64,000 bases of DNA. It comes from an uncultured Desulfobacteraceae bacterium (GTDB lineage: Bacteria > Desulfobacterota > Desulfobacteria > Desulfobacterales > UBA5852). The stretch spans positions 1 through 64,000 of the forward strand of contig CAJXSL010000008.1 in NCBI GenBank assembly GCA_913060875.1, given 5' to 3'. The notes beneath the pieces were generated by a model. The model searched no databases and was not told the DNA's origin. It worked only from the letters and a program-made list of their open reading frames with translations. The translations under genes and the position numbers were made by a program. Numbering within the stretch: position 1 is the first letter of the stretch; each line of letters begins with the position of its first letter. Below, in pieces: positions 35,808 through 45,764 of the stretch.

Positions 35808-37784
35808 ATGGCACAGGATCCGCTCTTCGAGCCTTTGACGATCGGCGGCTGCCGGAGCCGGAACAGGATTGCGGCCCTGCCGTTGTTTACGGGTTATGCC
35901 AGACCCGATGGCGGTGTGACGCCTTTGCTGCGGGAGCATTATTGGCGGCTGGCCACTTCCGGTGCGGGTCTGGTGGTGGTGGCCAACGTGGCGGTGTCCG
36001 GGGACGGGCGCACTTCCCCGCGGGCATTGCGCCTGGACGATGATCGCTTGATCCCCGAACTGGCGCGGCTGGCCGCTACGATCCAGCACCGCGGCGCCCT
36101 GGCCTGCGTGCAGCTCAACCATGCCGGACGATTTGCACGGACCGAGCGGCCGCTCCTGCCGGCCCCCTTTGACGCGACCCACCTGGATCACGACGTGGCC
36201 GCCCTCAAACACTTCATGCATTCCTTTCCCTTTACCGAACGTTTTGGTCTGACCGCCAAATTCATGCAGATGAGTTCCCGGTGGCGCACGGGCATGACGG
36301 CGGAGGACCGGGAGCGGGTCATCCAGGATTTCGGGCAGGCCGCCGGCCGGGCTGCGGCGGCCGGGTTCGACATGCTGGAATTGCACGGGGCCACCGGTTA
36401 TCTTCTGGCCCAGTTTCTCTCCGCCTTTACCAACCGTCCCCCCGGTCCGTGGGCCGGGGATTTCGACGCCCGGTCCGCCTTTGTCCGGGACGTGGTGCGA
36501 GCGGTCAAACAGGCGGTTCCGGAGGGATTCCCCATCGGGTTCCGGCTGCTTGTGCAGGAATGGGTGCCCGAGGGCATCGATCTGGCCGAGGCGACGGCGC
36601 TGGCAAAGGTTCTGGAAAAGATGGGGGTGGCGTATCTTTCGGTCAGCGCGGGCACCTACAATTCCATGTTCAGCCGACCGGCCCTCAAGGTTTCCCGACG
36701 GCCGGCCTATCTGCAGGAAGACACCCGGGCTTTGCGCCAGGCGGTAAATACCCCCTTGATTCTGGGCGGCCGTGTCTTTCGACCGAGTTTGGCCCGTCGG
36801 GTTCTGGAAGAGGGTGTGGCCGACATGGTGGGCCTCGGACGCCCCTTGCTGGCCGATCCCGGCTGGCTGGCAAAAGCCCGGGCCGGAAAACGCGTGCATG
36901 TCTGCATCGACTGCCGGCATTGCCTCAAACGGGTGATTCAGGAAAAAGCGCTGGCCTGTGCCCGTTGGCCGGAAGTGGAGATCGAGCGGGTGGATCTGGA
37001 GTGCGCCTTGCACGTGCGCATGAATGCCTGTTTACTGTTCACCTCGCCGTCGTCGCTGGCCCTACCGGTGGGCCAATTGCCGGCCAGGCTGCCGGGGCCG
37101 GACGATCTCGCGGTGCGCGTCATTTACCTTATCCCGCCGGAGGAGGCCGGCAGCGGCTTCAAAACGGATGCGGAAGCCCATTGGAAGCAGATCCGAAACG
37201 ACTGGGCCAAGGCGGCGGCCGGCCGTTCCCCGGAAGGCGTTTTCCGAACGGCCGCCCCCCGTGCCTATGACGACATATTGGCGGAAGCCCGCAGGGATGG
37301 CTACGGCATGCTTGTATTGGTGGACGGGCAGGATGTGCGCCGGGGGGAGCTTTTGGCCAGCAAGTGGCGGGAGGGGATATTCCTGGCGATGTCCCGCCAC
37401 GCGTCCCCCGGCCGCAGGGTGTTTGTTGCCGTGGACCTTTCGCCCGCCACCCACATGCTGCTGCGGTTCCTGTCCTACGGGTTTCCAGAGCGGTCCAGAT
37501 ACCGATTCCGGTTCGTGCATGTGCTGGAGGGGGCGGCACAGGCGGCCCGCAGCCGCTGGGAAAAAATGCTGCCCATATCCGGATGGGACGGGGATACCCC
37601 CCTCGAGGTGGTGGCGCCAGGACCGGACGGCGTGGCCCCAACCCTTCTGGACGCCGCCGCGGGCTGGGATACCCTCGTTGTCGGGCGGCGGGGGCTTTCC
37701 CGGATCAAATCGCTGTTGCTGGGCAGCGTGTCCCGCCGGATTCTGCGGGAAGCGACGGATGCCGATGTGGTGATCGTTTCTTAG
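35808..37784 (+). CDS. Old Yellow Enzyme family oxidoreductase fused to a universal-stress-protein domain
   Basis: 658 residues. Residues 1 to about 385 form an NADH:flavin oxidoreductase TIM barrel: FEPLTIGGCRSRNRIA, VQLNHAGRFAR, MLELHGATGYLLAQFLS, and a Cys set C366, C369, C372, C384 like the [4Fe-4S] site of dienoyl-CoA reductase-type members. The usual following NAD/FAD domains are missing. Instead a linker of about 150 residues leads to a UspA-like domain ending in VVGRRGLSRIKSLLLGSVS, the G-2X-G-9X-GS nucleotide motif (from G626). This domain pairing is unusual. ATG 35808 is chosen by family alignment. Confidence 0.8.
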   Translation: MAQDPLFEPLTIGGCRSRNRIAALPLFTGYARPDGGVTPLLREHYWRLATSGAGLVVVANVAVSGDGRTSPRALRLDDDRLIPELARLAATIQHRGALACVQLNHAGRFARTERPLLPAPFDATHLDHDVAALKHFMHSFPFTERFGLTAKFMQMSSRWRTGMTAEDRERVIQDFGQAAGRAAAAGFDMLELHGATGYLLAQFLSAFTNRPPGPWAGDFDARSAFVRDVVRAVKQAVPEGFPIGFRLLVQEWVPEGIDLAEATALAKVLEKMGVAYLSVSAGTYNSMFSRPALKVSRRPAYLQEDTRALRQAVNTPLILGGRVFRPSLARRVLEEGVADMVGLGRPLLADPGWLAKARAGKRVHVCIDCRHCLKRVIQEKALACARWPEVEIERVDLECALHVRMNACLLFTSPSSLALPVGQLPARLPGPDDLAVRVIYLIPPEEAGSGFKTDAEAHWKQIRNDWAKAAAGRSPEGVFRTAAPRAYDDILAEARRDGYGMLVLVDGQDVRRGELLASKWREGIFLAMSRHASPGRRVFVAVDLSPATHMLLRFLSYGFPERSRYRFRFVHVLEGAAQAARSRWEKMLPISGWDGDTPLEVVAPGPDGVAPTLLDAAAGWDTLVVGRRGLSRIKSLLLGSVSRRILREATDADVVIVS

Positions 37785-37788
37785 GATC

Positions 37789-38010
37789 TTTCTTAATTCT
37801 TTTCTTTCCCGGGAAAGAAAAGAAATCAAAAGAAACCGCCCGCGTCCCGCGGCCCCTACGGGGCTTCCCTGCGCGTCGTCGGTGCGGCCGGAGCACGCGG
37901 AAACTCACCCGCCTTCGCATAGGCTACGGCGGGCTCAGACAGTCCGCGCGCTTTTTCCCGTCCGCCCCGCCGATGCTCGGCGCGGGACAATGGGAAAACC
38001 AAAACCAAAA
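37789..38010. repeat. Interspersed repeat, copy 3, with a 28-bp palindrome
   Basis: Same block order as copy 2. Its left block is a perfect palindrome at 37797-37824 (14-bp arms centred on CCCGGG), just after the OYE-USP gene, where it could serve as a terminator. The remainder of the gap to 38078 shows no gene. Confidence 0.88.
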
Positions 38011-38078
38011 GCCGCAAACCATTTTACCTCCCCTTCGAGGTGGTAACCTGAAGTCTTCCATTATACGGCGAGGGCTTT

Positions 38079-39287
38079 TCACGGATAGGGGATCACCTGC
38101 ACGGCCTCGTCGTACCGGGTGATCTGCTCCAGGCCGTTATTGCCGACGATATGGGTGTTCTCGATGCCCACGACGCCTTTGCCCGGGATGACGAGCTTGG
38201 GTTCCAGGGCAATGGCCATGCCTTTTTCCAGGGGCATATCCTGTCCCCTGGCCAGAAAGGGATATTCGTCCAGCTCCAGCCCGACGCCGTGGCCGATAAA
38301 GCGGATACGCTGGTCGTCGGCCCCCATGAACCAGTCGCCATAGCCTTTATCGGCAACCCAGCGGATGGCAAAATCATAAAGCCCCCCGGCTTTGATACCT
38401 GGCCGGGCCCGGTTTTTGAGGGCTTCCTGGAGATCCAGCATGGCCTGGTGCGCCTTCAGCAGATCATCGGGCAGATCCCCCAGGGCAAAGATCCGGGTAT
38501 GATCGGCAATATACCCCTGCCAGGCAAAAACATAGTCCAGCAAAATAGGCTCATGGGGCTGGATCGGCCTGAACCCGGCCCCCTGGGCCACGGCAGCGCT
38601 GGCACCCTGCCCGCCGGTGGGAGAGGCCAGGTAGCTGGGGACGGCGGCCGACGGGCCGGCCAGGAGGTGTCCGTAGAACAGTTCGCCCCCCCACATGCGC
38701 ATGCGCACCACGCCTTGATGGCCCCGACGCCGGGCTTCGGCCTCCACCTGCCCGGCCAGATCGATTTCGGTCATGCCCTCTTTGATGAGATGGCGAGCCG
38801 CTCCGGCCACCCCGTCGGCCAGGGCCGCCGCCTGCCGCATGAGATCCTGTTCGTAGATGGATTTGACAGCGCGCACCATGCGGATTCCAGGGGCCACATC
38901 CGTCAGCGCGGTTCCCTCGAACAGACGGGTGTAGTTCAGGTAAAGCGCGGCCGGGAGAACATCCATTTCCAGGCCCAGCGTTTCCGGCAGGGGCAGCTGC
39001 CGGGCTTTCAGGAGCGCGGGGATTTCCCGGGGACTCTTCAAGGGGACGATGTCGGGGAGGGCCGATTCGGCCCGGGCCCGTTCGATACTTTTGCGGACCA
39101 TGAGGAGGGGGGCACCGTCGGCCGGGATGTACAGGTGGGCCTGTTGAACCGTACCGCTGAAATAAAAAAGATCGCTGTTCTGCAGAATCAGGGCCCCCCC
39201 GATCTGCTGTCGGGTGAGATAGGCCTGGAAACGCCGGATGCGTGTGTCGAGCTCTTCCCGGGGTGTGCTTGGGGCAATGGCTTCCAT
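38079..39287 (-). CDS. M24 family metallopeptidase (Xaa-Pro peptidase-like)
   Basis: 402 residues with a creatinase-type N-terminal domain (FQAYLTRQQIGGALI) and a pita-bread catalytic domain. The five metal ligands are visible as Asp in LLDYVFAWQGYIADHTR (two), His in GHGVGLELDEYP, Glu in ALEPKLVIPG and Glu in VGIENTHIV. It may cleave N-terminal residues before proline, or another small substrate. The start at 39287 has AAAGGAAAA upstream on the minus strand. Confidence 0.85.
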   Translation of the reverse strand: MEAIAPSTPREELDTRIRRFQAYLTRQQIGGALILQNSDLFYFSGTVQQAHLYIPADGAPLLMVRKSIERARAESALPDIVPLKSPREIPALLKARQLPLPETLGLEMDVLPAALYLNYTRLFEGTALTDVAPGIRMVRAVKSIYEQDLMRQAAALADGVAGAARHLIKEGMTEIDLAGQVEAEARRRGHQGVVRMRMWGGELFYGHLLAGPSAAVPSYLASPTGGQGASAAVAQGAGFRPIQPHEPILLDYVFAWQGYIADHTRIFALGDLPDDLLKAHQAMLDLQEALKNRARPGIKAGGLYDFAIRWVADKGYGDWFMGADDQRIRFIGHGVGLELDEYPFLARGQDMPLEKGMAIALEPKLVIPGKGVVGIENTHIVGNNGLEQITRYDEAVQVIPYP

Positions 39288-39303
39288 GATTTTTCCTTTG
39301 GCG

Positions 39304-41661
39304 TCATTGTTGTGGATGAGATGCGCCGGCTGCCCAGAAGTCCGCCAGAATTGGGGCAATGCCACTATTGCCGCGGGGGTTGAGGGGCTGCCAGTCTTCC
39401 GGGTAAAGGCAGCGGTAGCGCTGGCTCGTCAAGCGGCTGTCCACCAGCAGTACCGTGCCCCGGTCCCGGGCCGTCCGGATGACCCGGCCAACCGCCTGCA
39501 GGACCCGGTTGAAGCCGGGATAACGGTAGGCAAAATCGAATCCGGCCTGCAATTTAGCGTCATAATGATCCTTGATCAGGTCCCGTTCCAGGCAGATGCC
39601 GGGCAGCCCGACCCCCACGATGGCGGCTCCGGAAAGCCGGCGGCCGACCAGGTCGATGCCTTCGCCGAAAATGCCGCCCATCACGACAAAACCCACCAGC
39701 GTCTGCGGGTTGTCGTCACTGAAGCGCTCCAGAAAGGCTTCCCGGGCCGGTTCGTCCATATCCCGGGCCTGGACCATGGTCGTGATGTCCGGGAAAGCTT
39801 CTGTGAAGACATCGTGTACCATTTCCAGATAGGCATAGGAGGGAAAAAACGCAAGGTAGTTGCCTGTCTGTCCCCCCACCAGCTGCCCGATGACTTCTGC
39901 CAGGCGGTGCTTGGTTTTTTCCCGATCCCGGTAATAGGTGGACAGGCGCCCGTCAATGATCAGGCGTCGGTTCTCCGGGGGGAACGGCGACGGCAGCCGC
40001 AGAAAGGCGGTGTTTTCGCCACCGCCGAACAATTCTTTGAAATAGGTGAAAGGGGTCAGGGTGGCGGAGAAAAATACCACCGCGCGACATCGCTGAAGGG
40101 CTTCGGCCATCTGATCGGCAGGGTCGAGGCAGAAGAGTTTGACCCGCAACTCCTTGCCCTCGCACGCCAAACAGGTGGTGTAGCTTTCATCGTAGCGCTC
40201 GGAAACCCTTAAAAAATGCGACACCGCGAAGTAAAGCTGGAGCAGATCGTCTTTCCAGGGAGCCGGTTTGTTTTTCACCAGCCAGGATTCGGCCAGCCGG
40301 TGAAAGCGCTGCAGGTGCGGCAAAAGCTCGTCCGGCAGGGCCCGGCAGGCGGATTCGCCTCCGGCCGTGACACAGTCCCGCCGGGCGGCAACCATCCAGG
40401 TGTTGATGCGGCCCAGGGCCCGGAAAAGGGTTCGGTGACTCTCCTTTAGCGCCCGTCGCAAATCCAGAAAGGACTGCTTTTCAAGGGCGGCCGAGAACAT
40501 CTCCCGGGACCGGTCCACCAGGTTGTGTGCTTCGTCCACCAAGAAGGTGTAGGCCCCGTTGGGATCGTCGAAAAAACGGCGCAGATAGACCCGGGGATCG
40601 AAAGCATAGTTGTAGTCTCCGATAATGGCATCGACCCAGAGGGCCATGTCCAGGCTGAACTCAAAAGGGCAGACCGTGAACGTTTCCGCTATCCTGACGA
40701 TGGCCTCCCGATCCAGGGCGTCCTCCGCGAAGGCGGCCACGCGGGCATCCCGCATGCGATCGTGGTGCCCGCGGGCCCGCGGACATTCATCGGGGGTGCA
40801 GGCCGCATCGGGATGAGCGCAGATTTTTTCCTTGGCGGTCAGGCTAAGGCTCTTGAGCTGCAATCCCCGGTCCCGCATGACTGCAAGGGCTTTTTCAGCG
40901 GCCTGGCGGCCGGTGGTCCGGGCGGTCAGGTAGAAGAGTTTGGCAGTCAGCGCTTCCCCCAACGCTTTTATGGATGGGAAAAGGGCGGCCATGGTTTTGC
41001 CGATGCCCGTGGGCGCCTGGATTAAAGCGTTTCCATCGGTCCGGATTGTACGATAGACGGTGACGGCCATGTGGCGTTGTCCGTCCCGGTAGGTGCCGAA
41101 GGGAAAATTCAGATTTTGGATCGACCGGTCGCGTTCGACGCGCCATTGGTCCAGACGGTTGGCCCAGTCGATATAGATCTCGAGCAGGGCTTCCATAAAC
41201 GTGTCGAGTTCGGCGATAGTGCAGGTTCGCCGGATTTCCAGCGTCTCTTTGGTGGCCAGCTGGTAATAGGTCAGTTGAGCATCCACGGCATCCAGGTCGT
41301 GCCGGGTAGCGTAGAGCCAGGCATAGGCCTGGACTTGTCCCCAGTGAAGATCATCGGGGTGCGCTTCGATGGCCTTCAGATCCTTGTGGGTCGATTTGAT
41401 TTCGTCCACAACCATCCGGGGGCCATCGCTGAAGACACCATCGATGCGGCCGCTGATCGCAAGTAGAAAACGTTCGGTCTCAATTTCACGTTGGACCGTG
41501 ACCTCAGCCTGGTAACCGGGCGGACGCGAGCGCTGGATTTTTTGATGGGCCCGGATGCCTTCCAGGGAACGCTGGGATCCTGCAAAGGTCGCATCCAGAT
41601 CGCCGTTTTGCAGGGCAAAGGCCACCAGGGTGCGGACGGCAACGGGCAGGCGAGGTTTCAA
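39304..41661 (-). CDS. DinG/XPD-type DNA helicase with N-terminal PD-(D/E)XK nuclease-like domain
   Basis: 785 residues. The first 170 residues look like a Cas4/RecB-type nuclease domain (ISGRIDGVF, MVVDEIKSTHK, then WGQVQAYAWLYA). From about residue 195 it is a superfamily 2 helicase: Walker A APTGIGKT near 217, DEAH near 374, GGIFGEGIDLVGRRLSG and a final QAVGRVIRTARDRG. Cysteines at ICAHPDAACTPDEC and in TVCPFEF (about 282-340) could hold the XPD iron-sulfur cluster. Likely a DNA repair enzyme. It lies 16 bases upstream of the M24 gene on the same strand. Confidence 0.85.
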   Translation of the reverse strand: MKPRLPVAVRTLVAFALQNGDLDATFAGSQRSLEGIRAHQKIQRSRPPGYQAEVTVQREIETERFLLAISGRIDGVFSDGPRMVVDEIKSTHKDLKAIEAHPDDLHWGQVQAYAWLYATRHDLDAVDAQLTYYQLATKETLEIRRTCTIAELDTFMEALLEIYIDWANRLDQWRVERDRSIQNLNFPFGTYRDGQRHMAVTVYRTIRTDGNALIQAPTGIGKTMAALFPSIKALGEALTAKLFYLTARTTGRQAAEKALAVMRDRGLQLKSLSLTAKEKICAHPDAACTPDECPRARGHHDRMRDARVAAFAEDALDREAIVRIAETFTVCPFEFSLDMALWVDAIIGDYNYAFDPRVYLRRFFDDPNGAYTFLVDEAHNLVDRSREMFSAALEKQSFLDLRRALKESHRTLFRALGRINTWMVAARRDCVTAGGESACRALPDELLPHLQRFHRLAESWLVKNKPAPWKDDLLQLYFAVSHFLRVSERYDESYTTCLACEGKELRVKLFCLDPADQMAEALQRCRAVVFFSATLTPFTYFKELFGGGENTAFLRLPSPFPPENRRLIIDGRLSTYYRDREKTKHRLAEVIGQLVGGQTGNYLAFFPSYAYLEMVHDVFTEAFPDITTMVQARDMDEPAREAFLERFSDDNPQTLVGFVVMGGIFGEGIDLVGRRLSGAAIVGVGLPGICLERDLIKDHYDAKLQAGFDFAYRYPGFNRVLQAVGRVIRTARDRGTVLLVDSRLTSQRYRCLYPEDWQPLNPRGNSGIAPILADFWAAGASHPQQ

Positions 41662-42177
41662 CTAAAGAGCCCTTTCGATGGCTTTTCTGATGCGCGCATC
41701 GGAAGAATGGGAAATGGCGGAATGGCCGCCAGGGCCACTCTGGTGGCCTCCGTTATGGCGCTCGAGCAGAGGCGAGCCTAAAAGATTATCGGTGGTTAAG
41801 TCAAGGAGTTCGGGTGAGGGCCGGGATGCGCTCACGGTGTCACTGCCGTTCACTTGCCCCTCCGGCAGACCGGTACCGGAATCCTGGCTTGATTCAGACC
41901 CGGCGAAAGGATAAGAAACGTATTACTGGCGATCCTATCTCCTATCGATCCTATAACATCTTTCAGCAAAACCGCCGGCTGGGGCCGGTGAAATCATTCA
42001 TGAAAATAGCGCCTGCCGCACTGGGCGAGTTCGGCATTTCGGTGTCGACGCGTAGCGCCGCCCTTTCAGCTTGACGCTTTGAGCTTGGCCCTTTCTTCAT
42101 AAGAGCTATCGGTCGATAACCTGACCGTTTTGCGGCAACCCGGGCCGCTGCCCGGCATTACCCCAGGGAGTCATGCC
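41662..42177. other. 516-base intergenic region
   Basis: No gene supported; frames present here show no family sequence. A hairpin GGCCGCCAG...CTGGTGGCC occurs near 41721-41746. AGGGAG at 42165-42170 is the ribosome site of the next gene. Confidence 0.4.
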
Positions 42178-43197
42178 ATGAGCGAAGCCATCACCTACGA
42201 CGACGTCCTGCTTGTTCCATCTTACAACCATTGGGAATCGCGCAAAATTGTGGATACATCCATGACCGACAAGACCGGTAAGTTGCACCTCGAACTGCCG
42301 GTGATGACCGCCAATATGGACACCATTACCGAGACTGCCATGGCCGATTTTATCGGCGCCAAGGGAGGCATCGGCGTGATCCATCGCTTCATGTCCATCG
42401 AGGACAATATCGCGATTCTCAAAGCCTGCACCCACAAGGCCTTTGTTTCCATCGGGTGTTCACCCGGCGACCTCGAACGGGTCGCGGCCCTGCGGGATGC
42501 CGGGGCCGATTTGTTCTGCATCGATGTCGCCCATGCCCATGCCCGCTATGTTGGCAAAACTCTCAAAAATGTCAGGGATATGCTGGGCAAGGAGGTATGT
42601 ATCATGGCCGGCAATGTGGCCACCTACGCCGGGGCGGACTATTTGGCCTCCCTCAGTGCCGATATCGTCAAGGTCGGCATCGGCGGCGGGGCGGTCTGTT
42701 CGACCCGCATCAAGACAGGGTTCGGGGTACCCAACCTGACCGCCATCCGCAATTCCGCCCGGGTGGATCGGTCGGTTGTGGCCGACGGCGGCATCCGGTC
42801 CCCCGGGGATATCGTCAAGGCCCTGGCTTTTGGGGCTGATTTTGTGATGATCGGGAGCATGCTGGCCGGAACCCGGCCGACCCCGGGGCCGGTTTTGAGC
42901 CGCAGGAATGAAGAGGGTAAGACGGTTAAGGTCAAATCCTACCGCGGTATGGCCAGCAGCGAAGTTCAGGATGACTATCACGGCGGCATGGCCGAGTGGA
43001 AAACCGCCGAGGGGGTCGCCGTCGATGTGCCTTACCATGAAACCGAAGAAGCCGTCGTTGCCGATATTGTCGGTGGGTTGCGATCCGGTCTGACTTATGG
43101 CGGGGCGGCCACCATTCGGGAATTGCAGCGCAAACTGGATTATATCCGGATTACGCCGGCGGGCCGCCACGAAAGTCTGCCCCATCGCACCCTTTAA
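42178..43197 (+). CDS. GMP reductase / IMP dehydrogenase family protein without CBS domains
   Basis: 339 residues, the length of GMP reductase (GuaC), which returns GMP to IMP; IMP dehydrogenase is normally longer because of CBS domains. The catalytic cysteine is C174 in GIGGGAVCSTRIKTG, with VVADGGIRSPGDIVKALAFGADFVMIGSMLAGT forming the phosphate site. KSYRGMASSE and the C-terminal GGLRSGLTYGGA are shared by both enzyme types, so an IMP dehydrogenase activity cannot be excluded from sequence. Confidence 0.82.
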   Translation: MSEAITYDDVLLVPSYNHWESRKIVDTSMTDKTGKLHLELPVMTANMDTITETAMADFIGAKGGIGVIHRFMSIEDNIAILKACTHKAFVSIGCSPGDLERVAALRDAGADLFCIDVAHAHARYVGKTLKNVRDMLGKEVCIMAGNVATYAGADYLASLSADIVKVGIGGGAVCSTRIKTGFGVPNLTAIRNSARVDRSVVADGGIRSPGDIVKALAFGADFVMIGSMLAGTRPTPGPVLSRRNEEGKTVKVKSYRGMASSEVQDDYHGGMAEWKTAEGVAVDVPYHETEEAVVADIVGGLRSGLTYGGAATIRELQRKLDYIRITPAGRHESLPHRTL

Positions 43198-43325
43198 CCC
43201 GTCCGGATAATCGTGTTCGTCGGGCTCACGACGCTGGCTATTGATTGATTCATGCCGGATGTGCGATAAGCGATTGATTCAACCGCAACCATTGCCAGGC
43301 CGGCAGGCCACAGGACAACATCGTA

Positions 43326-45695
43326 TTGGCCCAAGATAAAAACCATATCGAAATGGCGGCCCGCATCCGCCAGCTTGAAAAAGCCCTGGCCCATTCCCGC
43401 CAGGCCGAGGCGGCGGCCCATGAAACCCTGTCCCACTATCGTGTTGTCGCTGACAACCTGACCGATATTGTCTGGACGCTGGACAAGGCGTTAAGGCCGA
43501 CCTTCGTGACCCCGTCCGTCAAGACCCATTTGGGGTATGCTTTTGAAGAGGTCCTTGGCAAGGCCTTTACCGACACCCTGACCTTGTCCAGCCAGGACCA
43601 GCTGGGATACGCTCTCAAAATGCTGGATGGTGGCGTGGCCTCTACGACACTGGATCTGGAGCATGTGCATCGCAACGGCTCAGGGTTTTGGTTCGAATGC
43701 CAGTTGACCGGTCTTTTTGACGACCAGCGCATGTTGACGGGCTATGTCTGCGTATCCCGTAATATCGACCGCCGCAAGCAGGCCGAAAGCGCCCTGCAGC
43801 TCAGCAACGCCTTGTTCCAGACGGCCTTTGCCATCAGCCCGGATGCGGTCACGCTCAATCGGATGCGTGACGGTGTTTACACCATGGTCAATGAGGGGTT
43901 TGCTTTGCTTACCGGATATGCCCGTGAGGCGGTGATCGGCAAAACCACCGAAGAGCTTGATATCTGGGCGGATCCCAAGGAGCGTGATCAGTTGATGGAG
44001 GCCTTGGATGCCTCCGGCTCGATCCGGAATCTGGAGGCCCGTTTCCGGGTCAAAGACGGCAGCATCCGTACCGGCTTGGTTTCGGCCAATATCATTATCC
44101 TCAACCGGCACCCTTACGTCCTCTCGATTACCAAGGATATCGATACGTTCAAAAAGGCCAAAAAGGCCCTGAGCGAGTCTGAAGAAAAATACCGCACGCT
44201 GATCGAAACCGCCACCGATGCGATCTTCATTCTCCAGGACGGCGAGGTGAAATTCCCCAATCCCAAAGCCCGGGAAATGGCCCGCATGATGGGGGTGGAT
44301 CTCCGGCAGCACGCCTTTTTCGAGTATGTGGCCCCGGAAGATCAGAATATGATTCTGGAGCGCCATTTCCGTCGCCTGAAGGGCGACAACGTACCCAGCA
44401 CGTACAATTTCAGACTGTTGCGGGCCAATGGTGAAACCTTCTGGGTGGAGATAAACGCCGTCAAAATCCTCTGGGAGGGCAAGCCGGCGACCTTGAATTT
44501 CATTCGGGACATCGATGACCAGGTCAAGCTCGAGGCCGAATTTCAACACGCCCGCAAAATGGAGGCCGTGGGAACACTGGCGGGCGCCATAGCTCACAAT
44601 TTCAACAACCTGCTCATGGCGATTCAGGGCAACGTGTCCCTGCTGCTCCTGGATACCGATGCACAGGACACGCGTTTCGAGGAAATTCAAAAAATTCAGG
44701 AGCATGTGACAAGCGGCTCCCGGTTGACATCGCAGCTTCTGGGCTATGCCCGCAAGGGCAAGTACAAAATTCGTTCCCTGGACTTCAACGGGCTGATCAC
44801 CAAGACAGCCGCCACTTTTCGCCAGTCGCATCCGGCCATTAAGGTTTCCACCCAACTGGCCACCGACCTCCATAGTGTTGCGGGGGATCGCACCCAACTG
44901 GAGCACGTGTTGTACAACATCTTCAAAAATGCTGCGGATGCCATGCCGGAAGGCGGCGAACTTTTTATCAAGGCCATGAATGTCAGCCACCAGCAGATCC
45001 GTAAGCGGAATTACAAGATCAAGGCGGGTGAATACATCATGATGGTCATCGCCGACACCGGCGTCGGTATGGAACAGAAAGTCCGCCGCCGTATCTTTGA
45101 ACCCTTTTTCACAACAAAGGAACTCGGGCGTGGCACGGGGCTGGGGCTGGCTTCCGTTTATGGCATCATCAAAGGGCATGGCGGCTACATTGATGTGGAT
45201 TCCAAAAAAGGGCATGGTGCCACTTTTTTCGTTTATCTTCCCATATCCACCCGTCCGGCGGAAAAAACCGACTACAAAGACCAGAGCGTTATCCATGGCA
45301 GTGGCTGCATCCTCGTGGTGGACGACGATCCGGCGGTTCTGGAAATCAGCAGCAAAATGCTGTCCAAACTGGGCTTTCGCGTTCTGGAAGCCTGCAGCGG
45401 CCATGACGCCCTGAGTCTTTTTCGCCAGAATCGGGATATGATCGATCTGGTGCTGCTGGATATGATCATGCCGGATATGGGCGGCGGTGAAGTCTACGAG
45501 CGCATGAAAGATATCGATCGCAATGTCAAGGCCATCCTGGCGACGGGATATAGCCTGGATGGGGAGGCGTCCCGTATATTGAAGAAAGGATGCGATGGCG
45601 TAATTCAGAAGCCGTTCAGCATCGACCGACTCTCCCGTGTCATCTACCGCGTTTTGAAACCCCATGGCGCATCCCAGGAAAGAATCGCCAACTGA
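43326..45695 (+). CDS. PAS-containing hybrid sensor histidine kinase
   Basis: 789 residues, no membrane segment, so a cytoplasmic sensor. Order: a short coiled start, three PAS domains (about 40-155, 160-280, 285-400), a histidine-acceptor helix with GAIAHNFNNLL near residue 424, an ATPase domain (NAADAM, DTGVGM, GTGLGLASVYGI, about 520-640), and a receiver domain with phospho-acceptor Asp near 713 (LVLLDMIMPDMGG). The signal is unknown and no separate response regulator is adjacent. TTG start is used; an in-frame ATG lies at 43353. Confidence 0.88.
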   Translation: MAQDKNHIEMAARIRQLEKALAHSRQAEAAAHETLSHYRVVADNLTDIVWTLDKALRPTFVTPSVKTHLGYAFEEVLGKAFTDTLTLSSQDQLGYALKMLDGGVASTTLDLEHVHRNGSGFWFECQLTGLFDDQRMLTGYVCVSRNIDRRKQAESALQLSNALFQTAFAISPDAVTLNRMRDGVYTMVNEGFALLTGYAREAVIGKTTEELDIWADPKERDQLMEALDASGSIRNLEARFRVKDGSIRTGLVSANIIILNRHPYVLSITKDIDTFKKAKKALSESEEKYRTLIETATDAIFILQDGEVKFPNPKAREMARMMGVDLRQHAFFEYVAPEDQNMILERHFRRLKGDNVPSTYNFRLLRANGETFWVEINAVKILWEGKPATLNFIRDIDDQVKLEAEFQHARKMEAVGTLAGAIAHNFNNLLMAIQGNVSLLLLDTDAQDTRFEEIQKIQEHVTSGSRLTSQLLGYARKGKYKIRSLDFNGLITKTAATFRQSHPAIKVSTQLATDLHSVAGDRTQLEHVLYNIFKNAADAMPEGGELFIKAMNVSHQQIRKRNYKIKAGEYIMMVIADTGVGMEQKVRRRIFEPFFTTKELGRGTGLGLASVYGIIKGHGGYIDVDSKKGHGATFFVYLPISTRPAEKTDYKDQSVIHGSGCILVVDDDPAVLEISSKMLSKLGFRVLEACSGHDALSLFRQNRDMIDLVLLDMIMPDMGGGEVYERMKDIDRNVKAILATGYSLDGEASRILKKGCDGVIQKPFSIDRLSRVIYRVLKPHGASQERIAN

Positions 45696-45764
45696 CGGCG
45701 CTCGATAGATGGTGGCAGCATTAACGCGTTGTCCGTTCCTGGACGGATCTGACAGGAGGAATCT

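Noticed and set aside
41678..41914. Possible small gene in the 41.7-42.2 kb gap
   Set aside because: No family sequence and low-complexity Trp/Pro/Arg composition typical of a GC-rich shadow frame.
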